A stretch of 7,975 nucleotides of DNA from Actinomycetes bacterium (lineage in GTDB: Bacteria; Actinomycetota; Acidimicrobiia; Acidimicrobiales; Acidimicrobiaceae): positions 1 through 7,975 of the forward strand of contig JAJYFX010000066.1 of the NCBI GenBank assembly GCA_021785315.1, read 5' to 3'. Positions within the stretch are counted from its first letter, which is position 1; each line of letters begins with the position of its first letter. This document shows, piece after piece, positions 1 through 5,660 of the stretch. The translations under genes were made by a program, and so were the position numbers. Below the pieces are notes generated by a model. That model did no database searches and was not told the origin of the DNA. It saw only the letters and a program-made list of their open reading frames with translations.

Positions 1-2
1 TG

Positions 3-542
3 CTCCCAGACCGAAGTGGAGAATCGATTGCCAAAGAAATACGAAGCCGGTCTGATGTGCCGATCCTGATGCTCACCGCCAAGGCATCAGAAGATGAGCG
101 CGTCAATGGTCTTGCGCTCGGTGCAGACGATTATCTGATTAAGCCGTTCAGCCCCCGCGAGCTAGTGGCCAGGGTGCGTGCGGTCCTCCGCCGGACCCAG
201 GGCACTGAGGTGCCTTTGGTGGAGACACTGAAGTTCGACAACGGGACCCTTGAGATCGACACTGTGTCCCATGAAGTGCGGTATCTGGGCAATCCGGTTG
301 ATCTGACACCCAACGAATATATGCTTCTTTTAACACTTGCCCGCTATCCCGGCCGGGTTTACTCCCGCTTCGAGCTGATCAACCACGTGCAGGGATATGA
401 CTACGATGGCTATGACCGGACTATCGATGCCCACGTAAAGAACCTGAGAAAAAAGATCGAATCAGATTCTCGGCACCCGCGCTATATAGAAACCGTTTTC
501 GGAGCAGGCTATCGAATGAGAAAGACGTCGACCGATAAGTGA
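3..542 (+). CDS. OmpR-family response regulator, 5' end outside the window
   Basis: This is the DNA-binding output partner of the kinase that follows. The frame is open from the left edge (first full codon at base 3), so the true start and the phospho-accepting Asp lie upstream; the visible part opens with LPDRSG, the segment that normally follows that Asp. The receiver signatures still present are the switch Thr in PILMLTAK and the conserved Lys in DDYLIKPFSP. After a linker, an OmpR/PhoB winged-helix domain covers the second half, with LTPNEYMLL, the recognition-helix region DRTIDAHVKNLRKKIE and the closing wing YIETVFGAGYRM. A GTG at 57 is internal and should not be taken as the start. The stop overlaps the kinase start (GTGA, 539-542), which indicates one operon with coupled translation. 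A copper-responsive (CopR-like) role is inferred from the neighbouring metal genes and the two CopR-like boxes; family membership itself is certain. Confidence 0.95.
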   Translation, partial: LPDRSGESIAKEIRSRSDVPILMLTAKASEDERVNGLALGADDYLIKPFSPRELVARVRAVLRRTQGTEVPLVETLKFDNGTLEIDTVSHEVRYLGNPVDLTPNEYMLLLTLARYPGRVYSRFELINHVQGYDYDGYDRTIDAHVKNLRKKIESDSRHPRYIETVFGAGYRMRKTSTDK

Positions 543-1900
543 AGGTACCGGGTCTTCGTGTCCGATTCGCCTTTTCCCTGGTTGCTGTAGCTATTCTTGC
601 AGTTGTACTGGCGGCCATGATTGGAAACCTGGGGCTTGCTTCGAGGCTTAATCAAGAGGCTCAAGCCCGTCTGACGAACTCTGCTGTACATGTAGCTGAC
701 ATTGCCGCTGTAGCCTATACTGCCACTGGTACCTGGAATTCCAGCGCCACCGCAGAGCTGAGCCACGTCGCTGCCTTGGACAACCTTCGCATTGCGATTC
801 AGCGTGCCAATGGCAAACAAATCCCGATTGGACCTCTGCCGACTGGAGCCACAGCCAGCGCAGACGTGATTGTCAAGGGACAACCCGTGGCTACTGTAGT
901 AATTTCCTCAGCCGGAGGAGGCCTGCTGACATCGGAGGAGCAGCAACTTCGGGACTCTCTGGATCAGCTTCATCTGATAGCGGCAGGAATTGCAGCCTTG
1001 GCAGCGCTGGTCCTCGGTTTGTTTCTCGCCCAGACTCTCTCCAAACCGCTCCGGCATATTCGAACGGTTGCCGAACGCCTGGAACACGGGGAACTCGAAG
1101 CCAGAGTTGAGCTCGGGAACGAACCGGAGATGAGGGCAGTCGGGCGCGCGCTCAATCGCCTGGCAGAAACCCTTGCACACGAAGAGGAGCTACGCAAGGA
1201 AGGGGTGGCGGACCTCGCCCATGAACTCCGGACTCCCACCAACGGCCTGCTTCTACGCATTGAGGCAGCTCAAGACCGGGTGCTACCATTTGAGGAGAAT
1301 CTGAGCGCCATGCACACAGAAGCCCTCCGGCTTTCCCATCTGCTCGACGATCTGTCCCGCCTAACCGATGCCGAAAGACCAGGAATGCTATTGAGAAAAG
1401 AGCCTCTCAACCTTGCTGTTGTGGCTCAAGGTGTTGCTGAGTCATTCGTACCCCGCTTTGACGATACCAATATCAAATTAGCCACCCACTATCAACCAGC
1501 ATGGGTGCTTGGTGATGCTAACCGTATTGAACAGGTGGTCTCTAATCTCTTGTCCAATGCATTGCGATATACGGAACCTGGTGGTCAGGTCACCCTGGTG
1601 GTCAGCCGTTCGGATACCGATGCAGTACTCGAAGTTTCTGACACCGGAATTGGAATCGCTGCTGAAAATCTACTCCATATTTTCACCCGCTTTTGGCGTG
1701 AGGACCCTTCACGCTCCCGCCAGACCGGTGGTTCCGGAATTGGCCTGGCAATTGTCCACGAACTGGTACGTGCGCACGAGGGACGCATTGACGTCGACAG
1801 CAACGTCGGCCAAGGCTCGCGCTTTCGAGTTATGTTCCCAGCAATAGTTGAACAGCCGGATGTAGTTCCCAAGGGATTCCAAGCACCGGACGCACGATAG
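539..1900 (+). CDS. Membrane sensor histidine kinase (HAMP-HisKA-HATPase_c)
   Basis: This 453-residue protein autophosphorylates on histidine and passes the phosphate to the preceding regulator. Residues about 7-30 form the first membrane helix, 31-141 an extracytoplasmic sensor segment, and about 145-168 the second helix. A HAMP linker covers about 166-218. The HisKA phosphoacceptor is H228 in LAHELRTP. The ATPase domain shows the N box (N340 in NLLSNALRYTEPGG), the G1 box (D368 in SDTGIGI), the F-box region FTRFWRED and the G2 box (GGSGIGLAI from G397). All catalytic motifs are intact and the length is normal for the family. The GTG start is chosen because it overlaps the upstream TGA by four bases, the usual arrangement for coupled two-component genes. 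The sensor segment has no obvious metal-binding His/Met/Cys cluster, so the copper stimulus is inferred from context only. Related kinases include the BaeS, CusS and CopS types. Confidence 0.96.
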   Translation: MKVPGLRVRFAFSLVAVAILAVVLAAMIGNLGLASRLNQEAQARLTNSAVHVADIAAVAYTATGTWNSSATAELSHVAALDNLRIAIQRANGKQIPIGPLPTGATASADVIVKGQPVATVVISSAGGGLLTSEEQQLRDSLDQLHLIAAGIAALAALVLGLFLAQTLSKPLRHIRTVAERLEHGELEARVELGNEPEMRAVGRALNRLAETLAHEEELRKEGVADLAHELRTPTNGLLLRIEAAQDRVLPFEENLSAMHTEALRLSHLLDDLSRLTDAERPGMLLRKEPLNLAVVAQGVAESFVPRFDDTNIKLATHYQPAWVLGDANRIEQVVSNLLSNALRYTEPGGQVTLVVSRSDTDAVLEVSDTGIGIAAENLLHIFTRFWREDPSRSRQTGGSGIGLAIVHELVRAHEGRIDVDSNVGQGSRFRVMFPAIVEQPDVVPKGFQAPDAR

Positions 1901-1961
1901 CCCAGGGCGGCTGACCACTTATTTGTACGGCGCAATACCAATCAGTCTGACTATTTTCATA

Positions 1962-1981
1962 AACCCTTCATCAGATCTTCG
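1962..1981 (-). promoter_or_regulatory. CopR-like tandem operator, box A
   Basis: Read on the minus strand, this is CGAAGATCT-GA-TGAAGGGTT. I recall the Corynebacterium glutamicum CopR motif as TGAAGATTT-N2-TGAAGATTT; each half here matches it at 7 of 9 positions with the same 2-base gap. The half-sites repeat 11 bp apart, one helical turn, as expected for an OmpR-family dimer. The same pattern recurs at 4394-4413. The regulator that binds is presumably the one encoded at the left edge, which is inference. Confidence 0.5.
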
Positions 1982-2274
1982 CAGTTGTCCGCCATTGTTT
2001 ATTAACCAAAGACAAAGGGGGTGCAGCAAAAGCGAAGGACCATTCATAATTTCTACGTCCGAATTCCCGACCCAAATTCTTGTGGAGTTGTCGATGTTGG
2101 GCACTGATGGTTTTAGGTAACCGCCCAGGCGTGATCTCCTGGCCCATCGCGACAGAGCACAACGCCGAAAACCAGACGAGTCGGATACTTGCTTTTTCGG
2201 CCAATCCGTCATTGCGAGGGGCTGGTTTCCCAACTTCGTGTCACATCCGTTATCGATTAGTAGTCAACAACAAT

Positions 2275-2279
2275 AGGAG
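2275..2279 (+). promoter_or_regulatory. Ribosome binding site fixing a TTG start
   Basis: AGGAG lies 8 bases before the TTG at 2288 and supports that codon over the in-frame ATG at 2309, which has no such motif at a usable distance. Confidence 0.6.
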
Positions 2280-2287
2280 CAGCAATC

Positions 2288-2614
2288 TTGTTCAAATTGA
2301 AATGGAAGATGCCTCAATCTCAACACTCACATTCGACCCTGGGGCAGGAAGTGACCGTAACCGTACGCGGTGGCTATAACCCCGACACCGTACGCAGCGA
2401 GGTAGGCCAGCCTCTCCGCATTGTATTTCTCCGCAAAGAGTCAGCGCCCTGCTCCGAGCAGGTAGTGTTCCCAGACTTTGGTAAAAGCCTTACCCTTCCC
2501 GAGGGTAAGAGAGTCTCTGTCGATCTGCTTCCCTCCGAACCTGGGATCTACAGCTTTCACTGTGCAATGAACTTGCTTCAGGGGGAACTTATTATTTCCC
2601 CCTGTAAGAAATAG
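2288..2614 (+). CDS. Small standalone cupredoxin-domain protein, probable copper binder
   Basis: This 108-residue protein is essentially one cupredoxin-like (Cupredoxin_1 type) beta-sandwich. Strand-like segments run from EVTVTVRGGYNPDTV (21-35) to the C-terminal GELIIS. The family hallmarks are APCSEQVVFPDFG (C55), TLPEGKRV, PSEPGIYSF and FHCAMNLLQG (H91, C92, M94). C55, H91, C92 and M94 are the likely metal ligands. The same domain often occurs fused to copper-transporting P-type ATPases or as a free protein beside them; no ATPase is present here. There is no signal peptide or membrane helix, so it may be cytoplasmic and act as a copper buffer or chaperone. H13 and H15 in the N-terminal tail could add metal sites. 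The TTG start is chosen for its AGGAG 8 bases upstream, and tandem in-frame stops lie just before that. It probably belongs to the copper regulon, because the box at 1962 is the only regulatory signal upstream. Confidence 0.85.
   Translation: MFKLKWKMPQSQHSHSTLGQEVTVTVRGGYNPDTVRSEVGQPLRIVFLRKESAPCSEQVVFPDFGKSLTLPEGKRVSVDLLPSEPGIYSFHCAMNLLQGELIISPCKK
2579..2604 (+). repeat. Perfect 9-bp hairpin at the 3' end of the cupredoxin gene
   Basis: CAGGGGGAA at 2579-2587 and TTCCCCCTG at 2596-2604 pair perfectly around the 8-base loop CTTATTAT. It lies inside the last codons, ending 8 bases before the stop codon. The following bases are A-rich rather than T-rich, so it is not a standard intrinsic terminator. 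It could stabilise the 3' end of the transcript or cause pausing before the Lgt-like gene. Confidence 0.5.
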
Positions 2615-2815
2615 AGAAAAATGGTTAAGGTGCTTGAACGTTAGATACCGATGAAACGCCGGCGAAATCAGGAAACTGCAAGAACTAAGAGCTGTGCTGA
2701 ACAATCATTTTCTGATGGTGTGAAGAACGCCAGCTCCCGCGAATTGATGAGTCGCTCTAACAAAGCTCGCACTTTCAGCACATCCCTACCTCACTAAATA
2801 CGAGAACACGAGACG

Positions 2816-4024
2816 ATGACTTCCCAAACCACGCATTCCATCTTCAAATCAAAGCGGCAAGGCCCCAAACAGGCGGTGCAGAAAAACGATCCGATACAGA
2901 TCACTACTGGCGACAAGTCACCTCCGCTTCAGATCATGAGCCTGAACTGCGAAAGTATAGACACAGCTGGCCCACAGGCACTTGCGGTCACCTACTGGCT
3001 TGATTCCTACGAAATTGCCAAGGCCGGCCCTCTGACGATTCGTTTCGATGGCCACCGTAACACGGCACATGCAAATCGGACTCCAGAGGACATCTTCACC
3101 GTCTTTGAATCGGTAGACGTCGTGCCTGATAGCGGCCCAATATCCATTACCGCACACATCGAAAATATTCAGTCTGGAGCCTGGACCGTCATGGCGCAAC
3201 CGCTGGACAGCAGAAACCCCGGCAGTGCTGTAGTTGCGAATACACAACCTGGACGGGAAAGCAAAGAAAAGATCTCCAGTTCTGGTCAGACAACATTTGC
3301 GCCCTTTGCCTCCCTACTTGCTCCTGGAGTCCATCCCTGGGCATGGCCGGTGCTTGTAAGCCTCGGTGTTGTGACAGCTTTCATAGTTCAAGCACTGCTT
3401 GCCAGCTACCTGAAAATCCCAAGATGGCCTCTATTTGGACTGTCCACTGTCTCAAGCGTAAGTGGCCTTTTGGGAGCAAAAATCTATTATGGAATCACTC
3501 AGTACATGAAAGGCCAGCGAGGCTTGCGCAATCTGTTGTCAGGTGCTTGCATCCAAGGATTCATTCTTGGCGCAGTGATGACTTTGGTTTCTGGTGCCCT
3601 AATGTTCGACCTGCCCACTGGCTCTGTACTGGATTTGACCGCACCAGCCCTAATGTTCGCAATGGCAGTAGGTCGCTATGGATGTATTTTTGGAGGATGC
3701 TGTGTAGGTAAACCAACCTCCTCTCGTTGGGGAATATGGTCGTCGGACCGCAGAGTAGGTTTACGCCGTATTCCGGTACAAATACTCGAATCGACCGTTG
3801 CACTACTCGTGGGAATCATGTCGCTGTACGCGGTCTTATACCTGAAACCGGTCCCTAATGGCACCGTCTTTGTCGGTTCCATTGCCATATACACACTTTC
3901 TCGACAACTCTTATTTCCGCTACGCGACCAACGTCGCCAAACAGCCAAAGGCCGCCTAGTGGTTACGTTGGCGTGTTTAGGGGCGCTTCTTCTCGACTTG
4001 GTCGCCGTCATCACGCTGAACTGA
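2816..4024 (+). CDS. Lgt-related membrane protein with N-terminal soluble domain
   Basis: This 402-residue protein has two parts. Residues 1-165 are hydrophilic and probably beta-rich (ALAVTYWLDSYEIA, GPLTIRFDG, ENIQSGAWTVMAQPLD), with no signal peptide. From about 173 there is a multi-pass membrane domain of roughly seven helices related to prolipoprotein diacylglyceryl transferase (Lgt). The Lgt core motif sits at residues 286-300 as GRYGCIFGGCCVGKP, followed by WGIWSSD and a second conserved block RIPVQILES (about 318-326). In canonical E. coli Lgt the motif is GRIGNFINGELWG; here the essential Asn and Glu are replaced by Cys and Cys, and the usual catalytic His region reads SGACIQGF. This matches a non-canonical Lgt-like branch, so lipoprotein transfer should not be assumed. 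The ATG has only a weak upstream purine stretch; an in-frame stop at 2795-2797 limits any extension. The Cys-rich core and neighbouring genes suggest a metal- or thiol-linked role, which is speculative. Confidence 0.85.
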   Translation: MTSQTTHSIFKSKRQGPKQAVQKNDPIQITTGDKSPPLQIMSLNCESIDTAGPQALAVTYWLDSYEIAKAGPLTIRFDGHRNTAHANRTPEDIFTVFESVDVVPDSGPISITAHIENIQSGAWTVMAQPLDSRNPGSAVVANTQPGRESKEKISSSGQTTFAPFASLLAPGVHPWAWPVLVSLGVVTAFIVQALLASYLKIPRWPLFGLSTVSSVSGLLGAKIYYGITQYMKGQRGLRNLLSGACIQGFILGAVMTLVSGALMFDLPTGSVLDLTAPALMFAMAVGRYGCIFGGCCVGKPTSSRWGIWSSDRRVGLRRIPVQILESTVALLVGIMSLYAVLYLKPVPNGTVFVGSIAIYTLSRQLLFPLRDQRRQTAKGRLVVTLACLGALLLDLVAVITLN

Positions 4025-4393
4025 ACAGCCAAGTAGCAAAATCATCATGGGAGAGGTTACCAATCAAATTAATGGACCAGGCAGTCAGTTTGTGGCGGTG
4101 TTTTGACAGTCCTTTTACTCCGATAGCAGATAATCAACCTGTTCAGAATTGCAATTTGTGGAGGTAATGTGAAATCTTGTACCCAAGATAAAGCATACCT
4201 GGCGAACGGGCTCTACCGAATTTGATCGGCGTCCATCAATCGGTTTGCACCACTCAAGACTGGTGCGAAGCTGTCCGATTTCAATGAAACAGTCTCCTTG
4301 GTGTCGGCTTTGGTGTTTTACTCTACTTGCACCAGAGATGCTCTTTTCGCAACTCAACGATTTGTGTAACACGTGAAATTTGGAAAGGTGCAG
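4025..4393. other. Gene-free stretch with degenerate coding traces
   Basis: About 370 bases with no gene I can support. A good GGAGG at 4160-4164 is followed by ATG and at once TGA (4167-4172). The overlapping GTG at 4169 gives only 18 codons, then an unassigned open stretch in the same frame runs to about 4370 after a TGA at 4223-4225. This may be a decayed gene or a leader. A TTGACA at 4103-4108 has no well-spaced partner. No function can be named. Confidence 0.35.
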
Positions 4394-4413
4394 AATCCTT
4401 CATCAAATCTTCG
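4394..4413 (-). promoter_or_regulatory. CopR-like tandem operator, box B
   Basis: On the minus strand this reads CGAAGATTT-GA-TGAAGGATT. Against the motif I recall for corynebacterial CopR (TGAAGATTT-N2-TGAAGATTT) the halves match 8 of 9 and 7 of 9. It resembles box A at 1962-1981 closely, and the similarity continues downstream to a shared CCAT at the same spacing (4415-4427 here). CATGAT at 4425-4430 is a possible -10. The site lies about 50 bases before the small membrane protein gene, a normal activator position. Confidence 0.55.
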
Positions 4414-4447
4414 TATCTCTCGCCCATGATCTGTGGGTAACTCATCC

Positions 4448-4458
4448 AAGGGAGGAGG
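4448..4458 (+). promoter_or_regulatory. Strong ribosome binding site before a TTG start
   Basis: AAGGGAGGAGG ends 6 bases before TTG at 4465. It is the strongest Shine-Dalgarno sequence in the left half and is the main reason to accept this unusual start codon. Confidence 0.7.
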
Positions 4459-4464
4459 CAAGGC

Positions 4465-4665
4465 TTGAACAGCGCATCACTTATCTGCACACTATTTATC
4501 GGAGGCTTGTTTGTGACGATGTTGGCTATGTTGAGGAGTCAATCACATGATCTTGGCAGTGGCGGTTTCAGGGACCACGAGCATGTGTCATCAGGAGGGT
4601 ACCATCGTATTGGTGAGAGACAAGAAGATGACGAAGGATGGTTGGTAGATAAAACAACTCGTTAA
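4465..4665 (+). CDS. Small membrane protein with a His-containing acidic tail
   Basis: A 66-residue protein of no family I recognise. Residues 3-23 (SASLICTLFIGGLFVTMLAML) form one membrane helix or uncleaved signal anchor. The tail is hydrophilic, with four histidines (H28, H38, H40, H47), repeated Gly-Gly turns and an acidic run (ERQEDDEGW). The tail could face outside and bind metal, but there is no known motif. The TTG start is supported by the very strong Shine-Dalgarno at 4448-4458, and the CopR-like box at 4394-4413 lies just upstream, so it may be the first gene of a copper-induced transcript. It could act like the small membrane partners often found in copper islands. The evidence for a real gene is the regulatory signals and the clear helix, not homology. 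Confidence 0.6.
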   Translation: MNSASLICTLFIGGLFVTMLAMLRSQSHDLGSGGFRDHEHVSSGGYHRIGERQEDDEGWLVDKTTR

Positions 4666-4722
4666 TAAGCATCCGTCAGGGAAGTTCTCCTAGCTGGAAC
4701 TCATTGCTCTCTCACATAGCAG

Positions 4723-4761
4723 TGTTCGGAATTCGGTGCTAGAAATCCCTCTTATTTTTTT
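4723..4761 (+). terminator. Possible weak terminator after the small membrane protein gene
   Basis: A T-run (TTATTTTTTT, 4752-4761) follows a weak stem GGAATT / AAATCC with one mismatch. The stem is poor, so the call rests mostly on the T-run between two genes. The same AT-rich patch could instead be part of a promoter for the YHS gene. Confidence 0.25.
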
Positions 4762-4859
4762 CATAAATATATCAAGCCTCGAAGATATTGAGCACCGTGA
4801 CAAATAGATACGTGGGGCGTCAAGTTGTTGATGCTAAAACCAGCAATGCGTAAAGCGAT

Positions 4860-4865
4860 AAGGAG
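4860..4865 (+). promoter_or_regulatory. Ribosome binding site fixing a GTG start
   Basis: AAGGAG stands 6 bases before the GTG at 4872, the ideal distance, and decides the start of the YHS gene. Confidence 0.65.
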
Positions 4866-4871
4866 AGTGCG

Positions 4872-5030
4872 GTGGCAACTACGACTGACTTGGTCTGCGG
4901 CATGGAGGTTGACGAATCCACTGCCGTAGGCAGCATAAACCATGAAAGCACCATCTACTACTTTTGTTCCAAGTCCTGCTTGGAGCTGTTCCAGGCTGAC
5001 TCCGACAAGTACACCAATTGCGATCGATAG
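4872..5030 (+). CDS. YHS-domain small metal-binding protein
   Basis: A 52-residue protein that is a single YHS domain, a treble-clef-like metal-binding fold found in copper ATPases and as free small proteins in metal islands. The three diagnostic parts are present: DLVCGMEVD (C9, usually DPVCGM), the middle strand IYYFCS (C32) and the SKSCLELFQADSDKY helix (C36). These three cysteines are the likely metal ligands. The GTG start follows AAGGAG by 6 bases, and the N-terminus (MATTTD) is typical for this family. An extra cysteine (C50) sits near the end. The frame stays open for 44 codons after the TAG stop, which may mean that the protein was once longer. It probably buffers or delivers copper or another soft metal in the cytoplasm. 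Family assignment is firm; the metal is inferred. Confidence 0.85.
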   Translation: MATTTDLVCGMEVDESTAVGSINHESTIYYFCSKSCLELFQADSDKYTNCDR

Positions 5031-5139
5031 CAGTTTGTCAACGTGGCAACTGACGAAAGTGTTTTGCACCTTATGGAAGCTGGTTTGTTTCAGGACTTTG
5101 GCTACAAAGGGCTAAGCCAGACTAGCACTATCCCAAGGT

Positions 5140-5197
5140 TTATTCAGGCAGGGCGTGTGGCCTAGCGCCCTAGTTCTCATGCACCCTGCCTGAATAA
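5140..5197. repeat. 14-bp perfect inverted repeat with a 30-base spacer
   Basis: TTATTCAGGCAGGG at 5140-5153 is the exact reverse complement of CCCTGCCTGAATAA at 5184-5197. The spacer of 30 bases is itself partly palindromic (CTAGCGCCCTAG). There is no T-run after it, so it is not an ordinary terminator. It could be a recombination or mobile-element end, a regulator site, or an RNA hairpin. It marks the border between the intact left half and the eroded right half. Confidence 0.6.
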
Positions 5198-5450
5198 CTC
5201 AGCTTGCGACCGTTGCGACATTTGGCAGCCGTACACGGAAACAGGTGAAGGAGTAGGACACGAGGCATATAAGACAAGCTTGAAAATCGAAAAGAAACGG
5301 GAGATTGAGATTATTTTCTGGGATCCGCATAGGTGGATGGTCAGAGTCGGATCAGCTGGCACGCCAGTTGTTGTCTCAGCAGTTTTACCAGGAAACACAT
5401 TCGGGCGATCACCAGAGACAATTGACAGGCCACTAGCCACAATCGACTAA
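5166..5450 (+). other. Unassigned open frame of 94 codons
   Basis: An open plus-strand frame runs between stops. Its only usable late start is a TTG at 5280, with no ribosome binding site. The translation is protein-like (KIEKKREIEIIFWDPHRW, then a Val/Ala-rich stretch) and has two Cys separated by two residues near the beginning (CDRC), but I recognise no family. It may be a gene fragment or chance. Confidence 0.2.
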
Positions 5451-5648
5451 CGGTGATACTGAATTGATGCGTTGCGATACTCGGTGCCGTTATGAATGCC
5501 AGGCAGAGCGGAAAGTGCGAAGTTCCTTCTCTTCCAGTCGGCGCCACTGTGATGATTGCCATAGCCATGTAGGACTAAGGGCACGGACACTTGGTTAACA
5601 TCCGAGTTCAGCCAACAGGCTATCTCGAGATGCGCCATCCTCCACCCC
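5451..5648. other. Intergenic stretch before the rusticyanin-like pseudogene
   Basis: I see no gene, box or hairpin here beyond the Shine-Dalgarno at its right end. A long minus-strand frame across this area continues into the pseudogene and looks like an antisense shadow. Confidence 0.4.
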
Positions 5649-5655
5649 AAGGAGG
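5649..5655 (+). promoter_or_regulatory. Ribosome binding site of the rusticyanin-like pseudogene
   Basis: AAGGAGG lies 5 bases before ATG at 5661, so the translation start of this decayed gene is still well preserved. Confidence 0.65.
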
Positions 5656-5660
5656 CCAAT

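Larger units (their letters stand above)
1901..2287. other. 387-base gene-free stretch with one regulatory box
   Basis: No frame here encodes anything I recognise, and frames on both strands lack plausible starts with ribosome binding sites. The only clear signal is the CopR-like tandem box at 1962-1981. It lies about 300 bases before the next gene, a long distance for a promoter element. The stretch may be a long leader or the scar of a lost gene. No terminator hairpin with a T-run is visible after the kinase stop. Confidence 0.5.

Noticed and set aside
2651..2797. 48-codon frame starting MKRRRNQE, upstream of and in phase with the Lgt-like gene
   Set aside because: No ribosome binding site, no recognisable protein, and closed by TAA before the Lgt-like start.
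2838..2852. Single TTGAAGAT half-site on the minus strand
   Set aside because: Only one half is present and it is inside the start of the Lgt-like gene.
4103..4134. TTGACA and GATAAT as a promoter
   Set aside because: The spacing is 20 bases, too long for a standard promoter, and no supported gene follows.
4115..4372. 85-codon minus-strand frame
   Set aside because: No ribosome binding site before its GTG start and no recognisable protein.
4630..4650. Another GAAGAT/GAAGGA pair resembling the tandem box
   Set aside because: The half-sites are 9 rather than 11 bases apart and lie inside the coding tail of the small membrane protein.
4683..4701. AGTTC / GAACT hairpin after the small membrane protein gene
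   Set aside because: Only five pairs and no T-run follows.
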